From contig NZ_CP048268.1 in the NCBI RefSeq assembly GCF_019469265.1, positions 589,501-653,500 of the forward strand: a stretch of DNA of 64,000 nucleotides. The letters run 5' to 3'. The stretch comes from Lactobacillus panisapium. GTDB lineage: Bacteria > Bacillota > Bacilli > Lactobacillales > Lactobacillaceae. A model generated the notes under the pieces. It was not told the DNA's origin. It saw nothing but the letters and a program-made list of their open reading frames with translations, and searched no databases. Below are positions 56,245-64,000 of this stretch, one piece after another. How positions within the stretch are numbered: position 1 is the stretch's first letter; each line of letters starts with the position of its first letter. The translations under genes and the position numbers were made by a program.

Positions 56245-56376
56245 GTGTTGATTTCATTAATCCAATTAGCAAAGTTACTTAGGTTAACGTTTGCTTCAGT
56301 TTTACCATCTCCAGCTGTTTGTGAATCAGATTAAATCCTTATTGAAACGAATCGTAGTAGATTTAGTGGGTGCCAT
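56245..56376 (-). pseudogene. RelB-type antitoxin remnant
   Basis: From an ATG at 56376 the minus strand reads MAPTKSTTIRFNKDLI, nearly the N-terminus of the intact RelB at 51194 (MANATKSTTIRFDEDVLNLI), then a stop and frame breaks. Shifted frames keep fragments such as DGKTEANVNLSNFANWINEI. No toxin gene follows. Confidence 0.68.
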
Positions 56377-56462
56377 AATGTAAGCTCCTTAAACTTATTA
56401 AAACTGTTTTAGCATGCCAGAACCCATGAGCAATCTACTAGGGCGATCATATTTCTTAATAA

Positions 56463-56924
56463 TTACTGCTTTTTGATTTTTTGATTAATGCGCTTTATTT
56501 CTCGGGCAGCTTTCCAGTAATAAAAAGTCCAAAATACAAAAAAGATCAAAATGAACTCAGCTGTAAAAATAATCATGTTTATCCAACTTAACGGAAACCA
56601 ACCTGCAAGAATAGCCAAAGGAGTGAAACCGACATAATAGATAATAAAACTAGTTATTGTCTGCTTTAGGTATGACCATTTTCTGATGGAATAAACCATG
56701 CTGCCAAAGCCGAAAACCAATCCCATTAGTGCCCAGAGCAAAGCTGAAACTGCAACCGAATCTAAAGGACGAGCAAATTTTTTAACAAAGGCAAAAGTCG
56801 ATGGATAATAAAATGAATTGGGATTTCCTATGTAGTTAAAAATTAATGAAATTACCAGGCCGATAAAAACACCTGTTGTTGCAAATCTAAAAGCGTAAGA
56901 TAGATATTTAACTGTTTTTTTCAT
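56463..56924 (-). CDS. DUF3021 family membrane protein
   Basis: 153 residues with four membrane helices and a basic C-terminal tail, the DUF3021 pattern. In Firmicutes this family is typically encoded directly after a LytTR-domain regulator and acts as its membrane inhibitor/partner. The start overlaps the LytTR gene by four bases, exactly that arrangement. Confidence 0.85.
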   Translation of the reverse strand: MKKTVKYLSYAFRFATTGVFIGLVISLIFNYIGNPNSFYYPSTFAFVKKFARPLDSVAVSALLWALMGLVFGFGSMVYSIRKWSYLKQTITSFIIYYVGFTPLAILAGWFPLSWINMIIFTAEFILIFFVFWTFYYWKAAREIKRINQKIKKQ

Positions 56925-57355
56925 ATGCCAAGCCTCTCTTTCAGGTTTCTGATATTACGTCTGGAAATTTGAATCCGATGGTTATTAGTTAAAACGACAT
57001 CAATCAGCCCGTTGTCAAGGAGTTCGAGATGATCAATATAATTGAAGTTAAAAATCGCACTCCGCGAAGCTTCAATAAAATAATTGGGTAAGTTGGCCTT
57101 CATGTTAGACAAACGGTCGTGATAGGAAAACTGCTGGTTTTCTGTATAAATGTTAGTTTCTCTACTGGCCACATCTAATGAATAAATATCCTGATATTTG
57201 ACTGGAATAATTTGAGCTTGATAATGACACCATAGAACGTCATCGCTCGAGGACATTACTTGTAAGAAGTCGTTGATTTTGGGTGTCATTTCTTTGATCC
57301 AAAGTTCACCGTGCTCCTCATCCAAATTAGGGTCGATGTGACAATTAATTTTCAT
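56921..57355 (-). CDS. LytTR-domain transcriptional regulator
   Basis: 144 residues. A short N-terminal domain is followed by a LytTR DNA-binding domain (residues ~45-144): IPVKYQDIYSLDVASRETNI, FIEASRSAIFNFNYIDHLEL and a final RIQISRRNIRNLKERLGI. There is no receiver domain, so it is of the LytTR regulatory-system type that works with a membrane inhibitor rather than a sensor kinase. AAGGAGGC precedes the ATG; a minus-strand TATAAT lies ~25 bases upstream. Targets unknown. Confidence 0.88.
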   Translation of the reverse strand: MKINCHIDPNLDEEHGELWIKEMTPKINDFLQVMSSSDDVLWCHYQAQIIPVKYQDIYSLDVASRETNIYTENQQFSYHDRLSNMKANLPNYFIEASRSAIFNFNYIDHLELLDNGLIDVVLTNNHRIQISRRNIRNLKERLGI

Positions 57356-57934
57356 CTCTTTGCCTCCTTTGACATTAATTATAGTAGATAAATTTGTCCT
57401 TTTTCTGTTTCTGCACGAAGTGGTCGAAAAATTGACATCAATGGTTGTTAGCTTGCAAATAGTGGTTTATCTTTTTTCAATTTTGTAGATTGGTGCAGAG
57501 TCATAATTCTTGATGTACTGGCTTTCTGGTGTGAAGAGTTGAGTGATTCTACTGTTCAACACAACATTTCTCACATGATATATTAGAGTGCGAGTAATAA
57601 ATTATCGTGTATAACGTTTATAATTTGGGTCAAATCCGCAAACTTAGAACTGTTGTGTAATAAAGGTCCAACTAATCTAAATTGAAACTAATGCGGATAT
57701 ACCACAAATAGACTTAAAAAACGAAAAATGAATATGATTGACTTTACAAGTATAGTTGACAGAAAGGGTTCTCTAGGAAATATTCATAATAACATACATA
57801 AAAACTGGCACTAGGATAAATCCCAACATCAGTTCTAATTTGATTTAAGTTTTGCGAACAAAGAAAAACGTTTTTATTAGAATAATAAATGCTGTATCAT
57901 TAAACTATGATATGTTTTGCAAAGAGGAAAATTC
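57356..57934. other. Long gene-free region before the restriction-modification operon
   Basis: About 580 AT-rich bases without a supported gene. Contents: the minus-strand promoter of the LytTR gene at its left end; ATCCGCA (57634-57640) and TGCGGAT (57692-57698) as a spaced inverted repeat; a strong minus-strand terminator at 57800-57834; and AAAAACGTTTTT (57864-57875), a perfect palindrome about 60 bases before the XRE gene that could be its operator. Confidence 0.55.
57800..57834 (-). terminator. Orphan minus-strand terminator
   Basis: On the minus strand AACTGATGTTGGGA pairs with TCCTAGTGCCAGTT (13 of 14 pairs counting G-U) around TTTA, then TTTTTATG. The G-U pairs show the minus strand is the functional RNA. 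No gene on that strand ends before it. Confidence 0.65.
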
Positions 57935-58186
57935 ATGCATTTCAATTGCAACAAACCATGGAAAACATTAATTGATCGGTTTTGGAAAAATAAAAAAATG
58001 GAAGATAATTATGGAATTAGCTCTTCATCAGTTGTTAGGCTGGAAAAAGATGTTAATTTAACGACTGAAATGTTACCAGAGATTTATAAGTCTTTACCAT
58101 GCGACATAGTAACTTTTTGGGATTTGTGCGAGATAAATACTTTTGAAAATAAGAGAATTGAGGTGACATTTACTCAAAATGAGTAA
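57935..58186 (+). CDS. XRE-type helix-turn-helix protein, probable controller
   Basis: About 83 residues. It follows the small Cro/CI-like family that normally reads FNYNKLWKLLIDK..., here FNCNKPWKTLIDRFWKNKKM, with GISSSSVVRLEKDVNLTTEM as recognition helix and LPCDIVTFWDLCEI at the end. The ATG at 57935 follows AGAGGAAA. It overlaps the first methyltransferase gene by eight bases, as controller genes of restriction-modification systems often do, so a timing role is likely. Confidence 0.78.
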   Translation: MHFNCNKPWKTLIDRFWKNKKMEDNYGISSSSVVRLEKDVNLTTEMLPEIYKSLPCDIVTFWDLCEINTFENKRIEVTFTQNE

Positions 58187-58925
58187 AGAAGAAATCCTCC
58201 TCTTTGATGAGAAGCAGTTTGAAAACCCAAATAAAAAGTTTGAACTTAGAACTGTTATGGAGGATAAATATCTAATAAAGTCTAAAGATCGTGTTCAGCA
58301 CCATGGTGAGGTTTTTACGCCTAAATGGATGGTTAAAGAAATGCTGGCTGAGCCATCTATCCAAGAAAAATTACACGACATACACGCAACCTTCTTCGAA
58401 CCCAGCGCTGGAGAAGGTGCATTTTTAAAAGAAATATTGCATCAGAAACTTAATTATGTTGATAGAATTTCTAACAAAACTACTTGGAAAAATAATGCTT
58501 TGTGGGCTTTAATGAGCATTTATGGAATTGAATTACTAGAAGATAACTTAATAAGAGCTAAGCAAGCGATGATAGATATTTTTATTAATCATTTTCAGGC
58601 TTTTATGCAAAGAAAGTTAAGCAAAAATACGGACCTTTACAAATCCGCAAGTTTTATTATTAATATGAATATTGTTCAGGGAAATACGCTTACCTACAAA
58701 AATTCTAAGAACAGACTAATTAAGTTCACTAAGTGGATTCCTTATGGTGACAAGGTGAAGCGATCGATCTTTACTTTTAAGTCATTATTTAACAATGGAG
58801 ATATAGATGATGTAGATGCTAATGAAGGACAGCTAAGTCTTTTTGATAGTTTTAAAGACAATGATTCTACAAATAAAAGACCTATGCAAATAACTAAGGT
58901 ATATGAGGAAGTAAAAAATGGATAG
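58179..58925 (+). CDS. DNA methyltransferase, SAM-binding half (motif I)
   Basis: 248 residues. HHGEVFTPKWMVKEML (residues ~41-56) and FEPSAGEGAFLKEIL (~73-87, motif I) form the SAM-binding start of an N6-adenine methyltransferase of the Eco57I/type IIG-like class, followed by SIYGIELLEDNLIRAK. There is no catalytic NPPY here; it comes in the next gene, which overlaps by eight bases. The two products together make the usual order motif I, motif IV, target recognition, so they probably assemble into one enzyme. GAGGTGA lies upstream of the ATG. Confidence 0.85.
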   Translation: MSKEEILLFDEKQFENPNKKFELRTVMEDKYLIKSKDRVQHHGEVFTPKWMVKEMLAEPSIQEKLHDIHATFFEPSAGEGAFLKEILHQKLNYVDRISNKTTWKNNALWALMSIYGIELLEDNLIRAKQAMIDIFINHFQAFMQRKLSKNTDLYKSASFIINMNIVQGNTLTYKNSKNRLIKFTKWIPYGDKVKRSIFTFKSLFNNGDIDDVDANEGQLSLFDSFKDNDSTNKRPMQITKVYEEVKNG

Positions 58926-59913
58926 TAAAGAATTCAAATTTGATGTTGTAATCGGAAACCCACCATATCATGAAGAGACTAATGGTGCAGGACGCCAGGC
59001 AAAGCCACTATATAATTTATTTGTTGAACAAATTGAAGCAATGGGTACTCCAATTTCTTCGATTATTATGCCATCTCGTTGGTTTGCTGGTGGAATGGGA
59101 CTAGATAAATTCCGTGATCACATGATGAATGATCTACATATTAAAAAGATAGTAGATTACCCGAATTCAAAAGAAGTTTTCTCTAATACAAGTATAGGAG
59201 GCGGAGTTTGTTACTTTGTAAGAAATATAGATTACTCCGGACCATGCGATGTCGTGAATGTTTCAAAAGGTAAAACAAATGAAATGTACAGAAGTTTAAG
59301 GGAATTTCCTGTTTTGGTCCGATATAATGAGGCAGTTTCTATTATAAGAAAAGTATTGCCTAAAAAAGGAGAAGGCGTAGCCTCAATAATGAGTTCTCTA
59401 ATGCCGTTTGGATTAAACACTTGTTATCGGGGTGAGAAAAAAAGAAAAAATAAAGAGGATTTAAAATTATATGCAAGCGGTAACAGTATTACTTACATTA
59501 AACGATCGGACATTAAAAAAGGCGAAGAATTTGTTGATAAATATAAAGTTATTATCAGTAAAACAGGTTCAGAACATGCTGGTGAACCAGATAAACATGG
59601 AATGTTTAAGGTAATACCGTCAACAATGAGAGTTATTAACCCTGGTGAAGTTTGCACACATTCGTATTTTGTTGCAGGACAATTCGACTCTTCAGATGTT
59701 GCAAATAATTTGTTAAGTTACTTAAAAACTAAGTTTGTAAGATTTTTGGTTTTGCAATCAATGAGTGGGATAGGATTATCACGACAGGTTTTTACCTTTG
59801 TGCCAATACAAGATTTTAATCAAAGTTGGAATGATCAAAAATTATACAAAAAGTATTCATTGACTGAAGCAGAAATTGGGTTTGTTGAATCAATGATCAA
59901 GGAGATGGACTAG
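58918..59913 (+). CDS. DNA methyltransferase, catalytic and target-recognition half (NPPY)
   Basis: 331 residues. It opens directly with FDVVIGNPPYHEE (NPPY at residues 14-17), catalytic motif IV of amino-methyltransferases, then IIMPSRWFAGGMG and further Eco57I-type segments; the C-terminal ~150 residues resemble a target-recognition domain. It lacks motif I, which the preceding gene supplies. GAGGAAG stands six bases before the ATG, so it is started independently rather than by frameshifting. It ends four bases before the helicase gene. Confidence 0.86.
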   Translation: MDSKEFKFDVVIGNPPYHEETNGAGRQAKPLYNLFVEQIEAMGTPISSIIMPSRWFAGGMGLDKFRDHMMNDLHIKKIVDYPNSKEVFSNTSIGGGVCYFVRNIDYSGPCDVVNVSKGKTNEMYRSLREFPVLVRYNEAVSIIRKVLPKKGEGVASIMSSLMPFGLNTCYRGEKKRKNKEDLKLYASGNSITYIKRSDIKKGEEFVDKYKVIISKTGSEHAGEPDKHGMFKVIPSTMRVINPGEVCTHSYFVAGQFDSSDVANNLLSYLKTKFVRFLVLQSMSGIGLSRQVFTFVPIQDFNQSWNDQKLYKKYSLTEAEIGFVESMIKEMD

Positions 59914-59916
59914 CTG

Positions 59917-62900
59917 ATGAGTATATTAAAAATTAAATCATTTAAACAAATAATACCCATGATCTATGCTTACACCACTCCAAATGATATTTCTCATAAT
60001 GGATGGACTAAGATTGGCTACACCGCTTATCAATCAGTAGAAGATAGAATTAAACAACAAAGCCATACAATTGATGCTAAGGTTCAATTATTGTGGCGAG
60101 GTAATGCCCGTTATAATGATGGAACTGATGAGACTTTCACTGATCATGACTTTCATGAGTATTTAACGCAAAAACATCATATTGAACGTAAGCTAAAGAC
60201 GGAATGGTTTCATATCGATGGTCCTACTTCACATCAATATTTCTATGAATTTGCAGACCGCGATTATAGAAATGTGCAGGGGAATGGAAAGCATTTTTTA
60301 TATGAACTTCGTGAGGAGCAGCAAAAAGCTGTAGACCAGACCATTGCATACTTTCTAAAAAATGGTGAGGGCAGTGAATTCTTATGGAATGCTAAACCGC
60401 GGTTTGGTAAAACGTTAACTGCTTATGATTTAATTCGTAAGATGCAAATGCAAAACATATTAGTTGTTACTAATCGTCCTAGCGTTGCTAACTCCTGGTT
60501 TGATGACTTTGACAAATTCATTGCTTGGCAGACTAATTTAAAATTTGTTAGTGAAATCGATGCATTAAAGGACAAGCCTGTTCTTTCTAGAAAAGAATTT
60601 ATTGATTCTATTTCTGATGGTAAAGATTATGGACAGGTTGTCTTTGAGAGTCTTCAAGGATTAAAAGGATCAGTATACTTTGGTGGGGATTACGACAAGT
60701 TGAAGTGGATTCACGACTTGGATTGGGACCTGCTAATTATCGATGAAGCTCATGAAGGTGTGGATACTTACAAGACAGACAAAGTATTTGACAAGATTAA
60801 GCGTAAATTCACTCTTCATTTAACAGGAACGCCTTTTAAGGCCTTGGCAAAAGAAAAATTTGCTACAGATCAGGTCTATAACTGGTCATACGCTGATGAA
60901 CAACAAGCCAAGGCTGATTGGAATGAAGACAGTGAGGGTAGCAGCAATCCATATGCTGTAATGCCACGCCTTAACATGTATACTTACCAGCTTTCGAAAA
61001 TGATGTCAGATACCATAAAGCAAGGTATTGAATTAGGAAATGGTGATAAGGCTGATCCGGCTTTTGACCTGAATGAATTTTTTAAAACGCAAAATGGTAA
61101 ATTTGTTTATGACGAAGCAGTAAATCATTTCCTAGATTTACTAACGACTGGAGAAAAGTATCCATTTTCAACTCCTGAATTGCGTGAAGAATTAGCACAT
61201 ACTTTTTGGTTGTTGAATCGGGTAGATAGTGCTAAAGCCTTAGCTAAAAAATTAAACGATCATGAACGCTTCCCTGTGTTTAAAGATTATCATGTGGTTT
61301 TGGCTGCAGGGGATGGTAAATTTGATGATGATCAGCTCGATGATGATCAATTAGATAAAGCAAATGAAAAGGCATTTGACAAGGTACAAAAGGCAACTAA
61401 AAAATACGATAAAACCATTACCTTGAGTGTCGGTCAATTGACTACAGGGGTTACCGTAAAGCCATGGTCGGCTGTTTTAATGCTTTCTAGCATGAAGAGC
61501 CCGGCCGAGTATATGCAAGCTGCATTTAGAGCACAAAATTCATATACTTTTAAACGGAATGGCCATCTAGTACAAAAAGAAAATGCATATGTCTTCGACT
61601 TTGATCCAACCCGTACCTTGAAAATTTTTGATGAGTTTGCAAATGATTTAATGGCGAAAACTTCTAATGGTAAGGGAACTGCTGCTGAGCATGAAACTAA
61701 CATTCGTAAACTTTTGAATTTTTTCCCAGTGATTGGTGAAGACAATAACGGCAAGATGGTTGAACTCAATGCAAAACAGGTAATGTCGATTCCGCGTCAG
61801 CTTAAGTCTCAGGAAGTAGTAAAACGTGGGTTTATGAGTAATTTCTTGTTCACCAATATTTCTCGGATCTTTACTGCACCAGCAGAGGTGCGTGAAATTC
61901 TAAATGGATTGGTGTCTGCTAAAGAAGGAAAAGCACAAAAAACAGATCAGAATGCTATTGAAGGTGCTGAGGACATTTCAGTTAATGACGATGGCGAGGT
62001 TGAAATTTCAAAAGAGCGCATAATTGGTAAATCTAAGGATCTTTTTGGAGATAAGGTATACTCAGACTTAGGTACTAAATTAGTGGGGGCGGTGGCTAAT
62101 ACTGATAATACTGACTTTGAGTCAGCTACTAAAACCATTTCAAAACAAATTAATGGCTCATTAAATAAGGAAGTTATTAACCGTGTGGCAGAAGATTATA
62201 GCTTGACTAAGCGGGAATCGATAAAGCAGGAAAAGCAGATTGAAAAAGAAACCGAGCAAGCTCTTAGTAAAATTGCAGCTGAATTTAACAATCAAAAGGA
62301 TATTGCTGAGGTTACATACAAGAAGGAACAAAAAGCTGCACGTGATCAAGCAGAACTAAATGAGGCTAAGTTCAAATACGAAACTGCAGTTCAGGATATT
62401 GTTGACAACTTTAGTAGAAAAATGCAGGATCATGTAAAACGAACCGTTGAAGAAGTTCCAACTAAGGTCATAGAACGTGTTGAAAAGAATGAAGAGGAAA
62501 AGCGGATCTGTAATGTTGAAGAGGATGCACGAGCACACTTGCGTGGCTTTTCTCGGACAATCCCTAGTTTTATCATGGCATACGGCGATAAGAACCTGAC
62601 ACTACAGAACTTTGATAACTATACGGAAGATGACGTATTCAAAGAAGTAACTGGCATTACTGAAGATCAATTTCGGTTTCTGCGTGATGGTGGAGATTAT
62701 GTGGATGCTGAAACTAATAAAAGTAAACATTTTGATGGTCACTTATTTGATGAAGTAGTTTTTAACGATTCAATACAACAATTCTTAAAGAAGAAAAATC
62801 AGCTAAGCAATTACTTCGAAGATAATAGCAAAGAAGATATTTTCGATTACATTCCACCTCAAAAAACTAATCAGATTTTCACCCCTAAAGCTATAGTGAA

Positions 62901-63273
62901 GCATATGGTGGACGACTTAGAGACTAATAATCCTGGTATTTTTGATGATCCTGATAAGACCTTTGCAGATCTATATATGAAGTCTGGATTATACATTACA
63001 GAAATTGTAAGGAGACTCTTTCGTAGTAAGAAAATGAGGCAGCTTTTTCCAGATGACCACGATCGAATAAAGCATATTATGGAGAATCAAGTCTATGGCT
63101 TTGCCCCAACTCGAATCATTTACTTAATCGCAACTAACTACATTTTTGGATTTGATGAAGGATTAAAAGATTCATCAATGGAGAAGAATTTTAAACAAAT
63201 CGATGCTGCTAAATATGCGCAGGAAGGTACGTTACAAGAAGTAGTACAACGTGAATTTGGGAAGGGCGATTAA
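59917..63273 (+). CDS. GIY-YIG nuclease - SF2 helicase fusion with degenerate methyltransferase-like C-terminus
   Basis: 1118 residues. N-terminal ~110 residues look like a T5orf172/GIY-YIG nuclease (YAYTTP at 17-22, WTKIGYT at 30-36, Arg in EDRIKQQ). An SF2 helicase follows: LREEQQKAVDQTIAYF, an unusual Walker A NAKPRFGKT (158-166), DEAH (276-279), TGTP, and AAFRAQ near residue 535. Residues ~760-860 are a charged coiled coil. At ~985-1050 NQIFTPKAIVKHM, TFADLYMKSGLYITEI and QVYGFAPTRIIYLIA mirror the first methyltransferase protein's FTPK and motif I regions, but with the SAM motif altered. Most likely the restriction subunit. I know no characterised enzyme with exactly this layout. Confidence 0.83.
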   Translation: MSILKIKSFKQIIPMIYAYTTPNDISHNGWTKIGYTAYQSVEDRIKQQSHTIDAKVQLLWRGNARYNDGTDETFTDHDFHEYLTQKHHIERKLKTEWFHIDGPTSHQYFYEFADRDYRNVQGNGKHFLYELREEQQKAVDQTIAYFLKNGEGSEFLWNAKPRFGKTLTAYDLIRKMQMQNILVVTNRPSVANSWFDDFDKFIAWQTNLKFVSEIDALKDKPVLSRKEFIDSISDGKDYGQVVFESLQGLKGSVYFGGDYDKLKWIHDLDWDLLIIDEAHEGVDTYKTDKVFDKIKRKFTLHLTGTPFKALAKEKFATDQVYNWSYADEQQAKADWNEDSEGSSNPYAVMPRLNMYTYQLSKMMSDTIKQGIELGNGDKADPAFDLNEFFKTQNGKFVYDEAVNHFLDLLTTGEKYPFSTPELREELAHTFWLLNRVDSAKALAKKLNDHERFPVFKDYHVVLAAGDGKFDDDQLDDDQLDKANEKAFDKVQKATKKYDKTITLSVGQLTTGVTVKPWSAVLMLSSMKSPAEYMQAAFRAQNSYTFKRNGHLVQKENAYVFDFDPTRTLKIFDEFANDLMAKTSNGKGTAAEHETNIRKLLNFFPVIGEDNNGKMVELNAKQVMSIPRQLKSQEVVKRGFMSNFLFTNISRIFTAPAEVREILNGLVSAKEGKAQKTDQNAIEGAEDISVNDDGEVEISKERIIGKSKDLFGDKVYSDLGTKLVGAVANTDNTDFESATKTISKQINGSLNKEVINRVAEDYSLTKRESIKQEKQIEKETEQALSKIAAEFNNQKDIAEVTYKKEQKAARDQAELNEAKFKYETAVQDIVDNFSRKMQDHVKRTVEEVPTKVIERVEKNEEEKRICNVEEDARAHLRGFSRTIPSFIMAYGDKNLTLQNFDNYTEDDVFKEVTGITEDQFRFLRDGGDYVDAETNKSKHFDGHLFDEVVFNDSIQQFLKKKNQLSNYFEDNSKEDIFDYIPPQKTNQIFTPKAIVKHMVDDLETNNPGIFDDPDKTFADLYMKSGLYITEIVRRLFRSKKMRQLFPDDHDRIKHIMENQVYGFAPTRIIYLIATNYIFGFDEGLKDSSMEKNFKQIDAAKYAQEGTLQEVVQREFGKGD

Positions 63274-63274
63274 T

Positions 63275-64000
63275 GATAGTATATACTTATTTAATTTCCT
63301 AGGAAGTGGTAAGACAATTTTTGAAATTCCCGTTTGTCAGCGGAATTATTAATGGGAAAAGGATCAATATAAACAGCTATTTAATGATTTGACTGTCGTT
63401 GCACAAAATAATAGTGATCATTTTATTGGTGGAATCGTTTATGTTTCTGAGACTGGTAATAAGTTGAGCCATATTTATCGTATCATTGATGGCCAGCAGC
63501 GCCTTACGAGTTTAACGTTGTTATTAAAAGCATTATCAGATGTTGACGAACAAGATAAAGCCAAAATCGAGGAAGAATACTTAACTAATAAGTACTTGGA
63601 TGATAATAGTCATTTAAAGCTAAAGCCAGTCGAACATGATTATGAAGCCTTTTATTCTGTAATGAACGAAATGACTGACTTTAATAAGCCTTAGAAGGTC
63701 CATTGATAATTATCAGCTTTTCCAAAAGTTAATCAGAGATAGTAATATTGATAGTTCTGAGCTTTATGAAGCGATGAATCACTTTAATATGGTATATATT
63801 GAGCTGAGTAATGATCCTAATGAAGAAAACCCCCAGATTATTTTTGAAATTTTGAACTCTACTGGGGTTTCATTGTCACCATATGAGTTAGTTCGAAATA
63901 TTCTTTTAATGAAGCTAGATTCGCGGCAACAATCTGAACTCTATAAGAAGTATTGGGTTAAGATTGAGCTCATGTTTGCAACCAAAACTTTTGCTGAGTT
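63275..64000 (+). pseudogene. DUF262 (GmrSD-type) gene, broken and cut by window edge
   Basis: The frame reads FLGSGKTIFEIPVCQRNY, then TAA at 63350, then WEKDQYKQLFNDLTVVAQNN, FIGGIVYVS and RIIDGQQRLTSLTLLLKAL, the DUF262/GmrS signature. A second stop at 63692 is followed by a +1 shift, after which MVYIELSNDPNEENPQIIFE and EILNSTGVSLSPYELVRNIL continue the family sequence to the edge. No start codon is seen at the beginning. GmrSD-type proteins cleave modified DNA. The lesions make an inactive relic likely, unless the two are sequence errors. Confidence 0.82.

Noticed and set aside
57634..57698. ATCCGCA/TGCGGAT inverted repeat as the end of an insertion sequence
   Set aside because: Arms of 7 bases, no transposase trace between or beside them; not enough to call an element.
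58905..58930. Programmed frameshift joining the two methyltransferase halves
   Set aside because: Joining them would need a +1 shift, no classic slippery site is present, and the second gene has a proper ribosome site and ATG.

Overview
The window reads as a chromosomal segment of a low-GC Gram-positive lactic acid bacterium, most likely Lactobacillus in the strict sense (acidophilus/helveticus/delbrueckii side). The evidence is a phosphoketolase end, strong AGGAGG-type ribosome binding sites, a tRNA-Leu without encoded CCA, many ABC and PTS transporters, and the block pcrA-ligA-camS-gatCAB-dagK-rlmCD. The species cannot be fixed by reading alone.

Bases 1-11230 are metabolism and transport: the 3' end of phosphoketolase, a PTS EIIBC permease, a 5'-nucleotidase-type phosphoesterase paired with a CNT nucleoside transporter, a P-type cation ATPase behind a yybP-ykoY (Mn2+) riboswitch with its own terminator, a free methionine sulfoxide reductase and a four-gene glutamine-type ABC transporter. 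Bases 11328-20661 hold an operon in which fructosamine-6-phosphate deglycase (frlB) and kinase (frlD) run into two tandem oppA genes and oppBCDF. This suggests uptake and use of glycated (Amadori) amino acids or peptides.

Bases 20762-34685 are small regulated modules: a ClbS/DfsB protein, a TetR-controlled ABC exporter with twin operators on its promoter, a GntR regulator, an intact CPBP protease and a decayed one, an aldo/keto reductase, a four-gene wall-polymer/polysaccharide and SprT cluster, a MarR-ABC exporter module with two GGTACC operators, and an SRPBCC-MarR pair under a perfect inverted repeat. Bases 34865-50171 are largely core: tRNA-Leu, a glucosaminidase, PcrA, LigA, CamS, GatCAB, a diacylglycerol kinase, a YbgA/Pyr_excise pair, a penicillin V acylase homologue, a Bax inhibitor-1 protein and RlmCD.

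The accessory region runs from 50172 to the right edge. It opens with a second, diverged copy of the rlmCD 3' end and terminator about 1.28 kb downstream, framing an IS3-family remnant and a RelBE module. Then come an alpha/beta hydrolase, two decayed copies of one MFS gene end, a ParB-like remnant, a YefM/YafQ-type module, a deleted IS3 element with both inverted repeats, an AbrB/Doc module, a fourth antitoxin remnant and a LytTR/DUF3021 pair. The window ends in a restriction-modification-like operon: an XRE controller, an adenine-type methyltransferase split over two overlapping genes (motif I, then NPPY plus target recognition), a 1118-residue GIY-YIG/SF2-helicase protein with a degenerate methyltransferase-like C-terminus, and a broken DUF262 (GmrSD-type) gene cut by the edge. 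This split-methyltransferase/GIY-YIG-helicase operon is the best candidate for a poorly described system.
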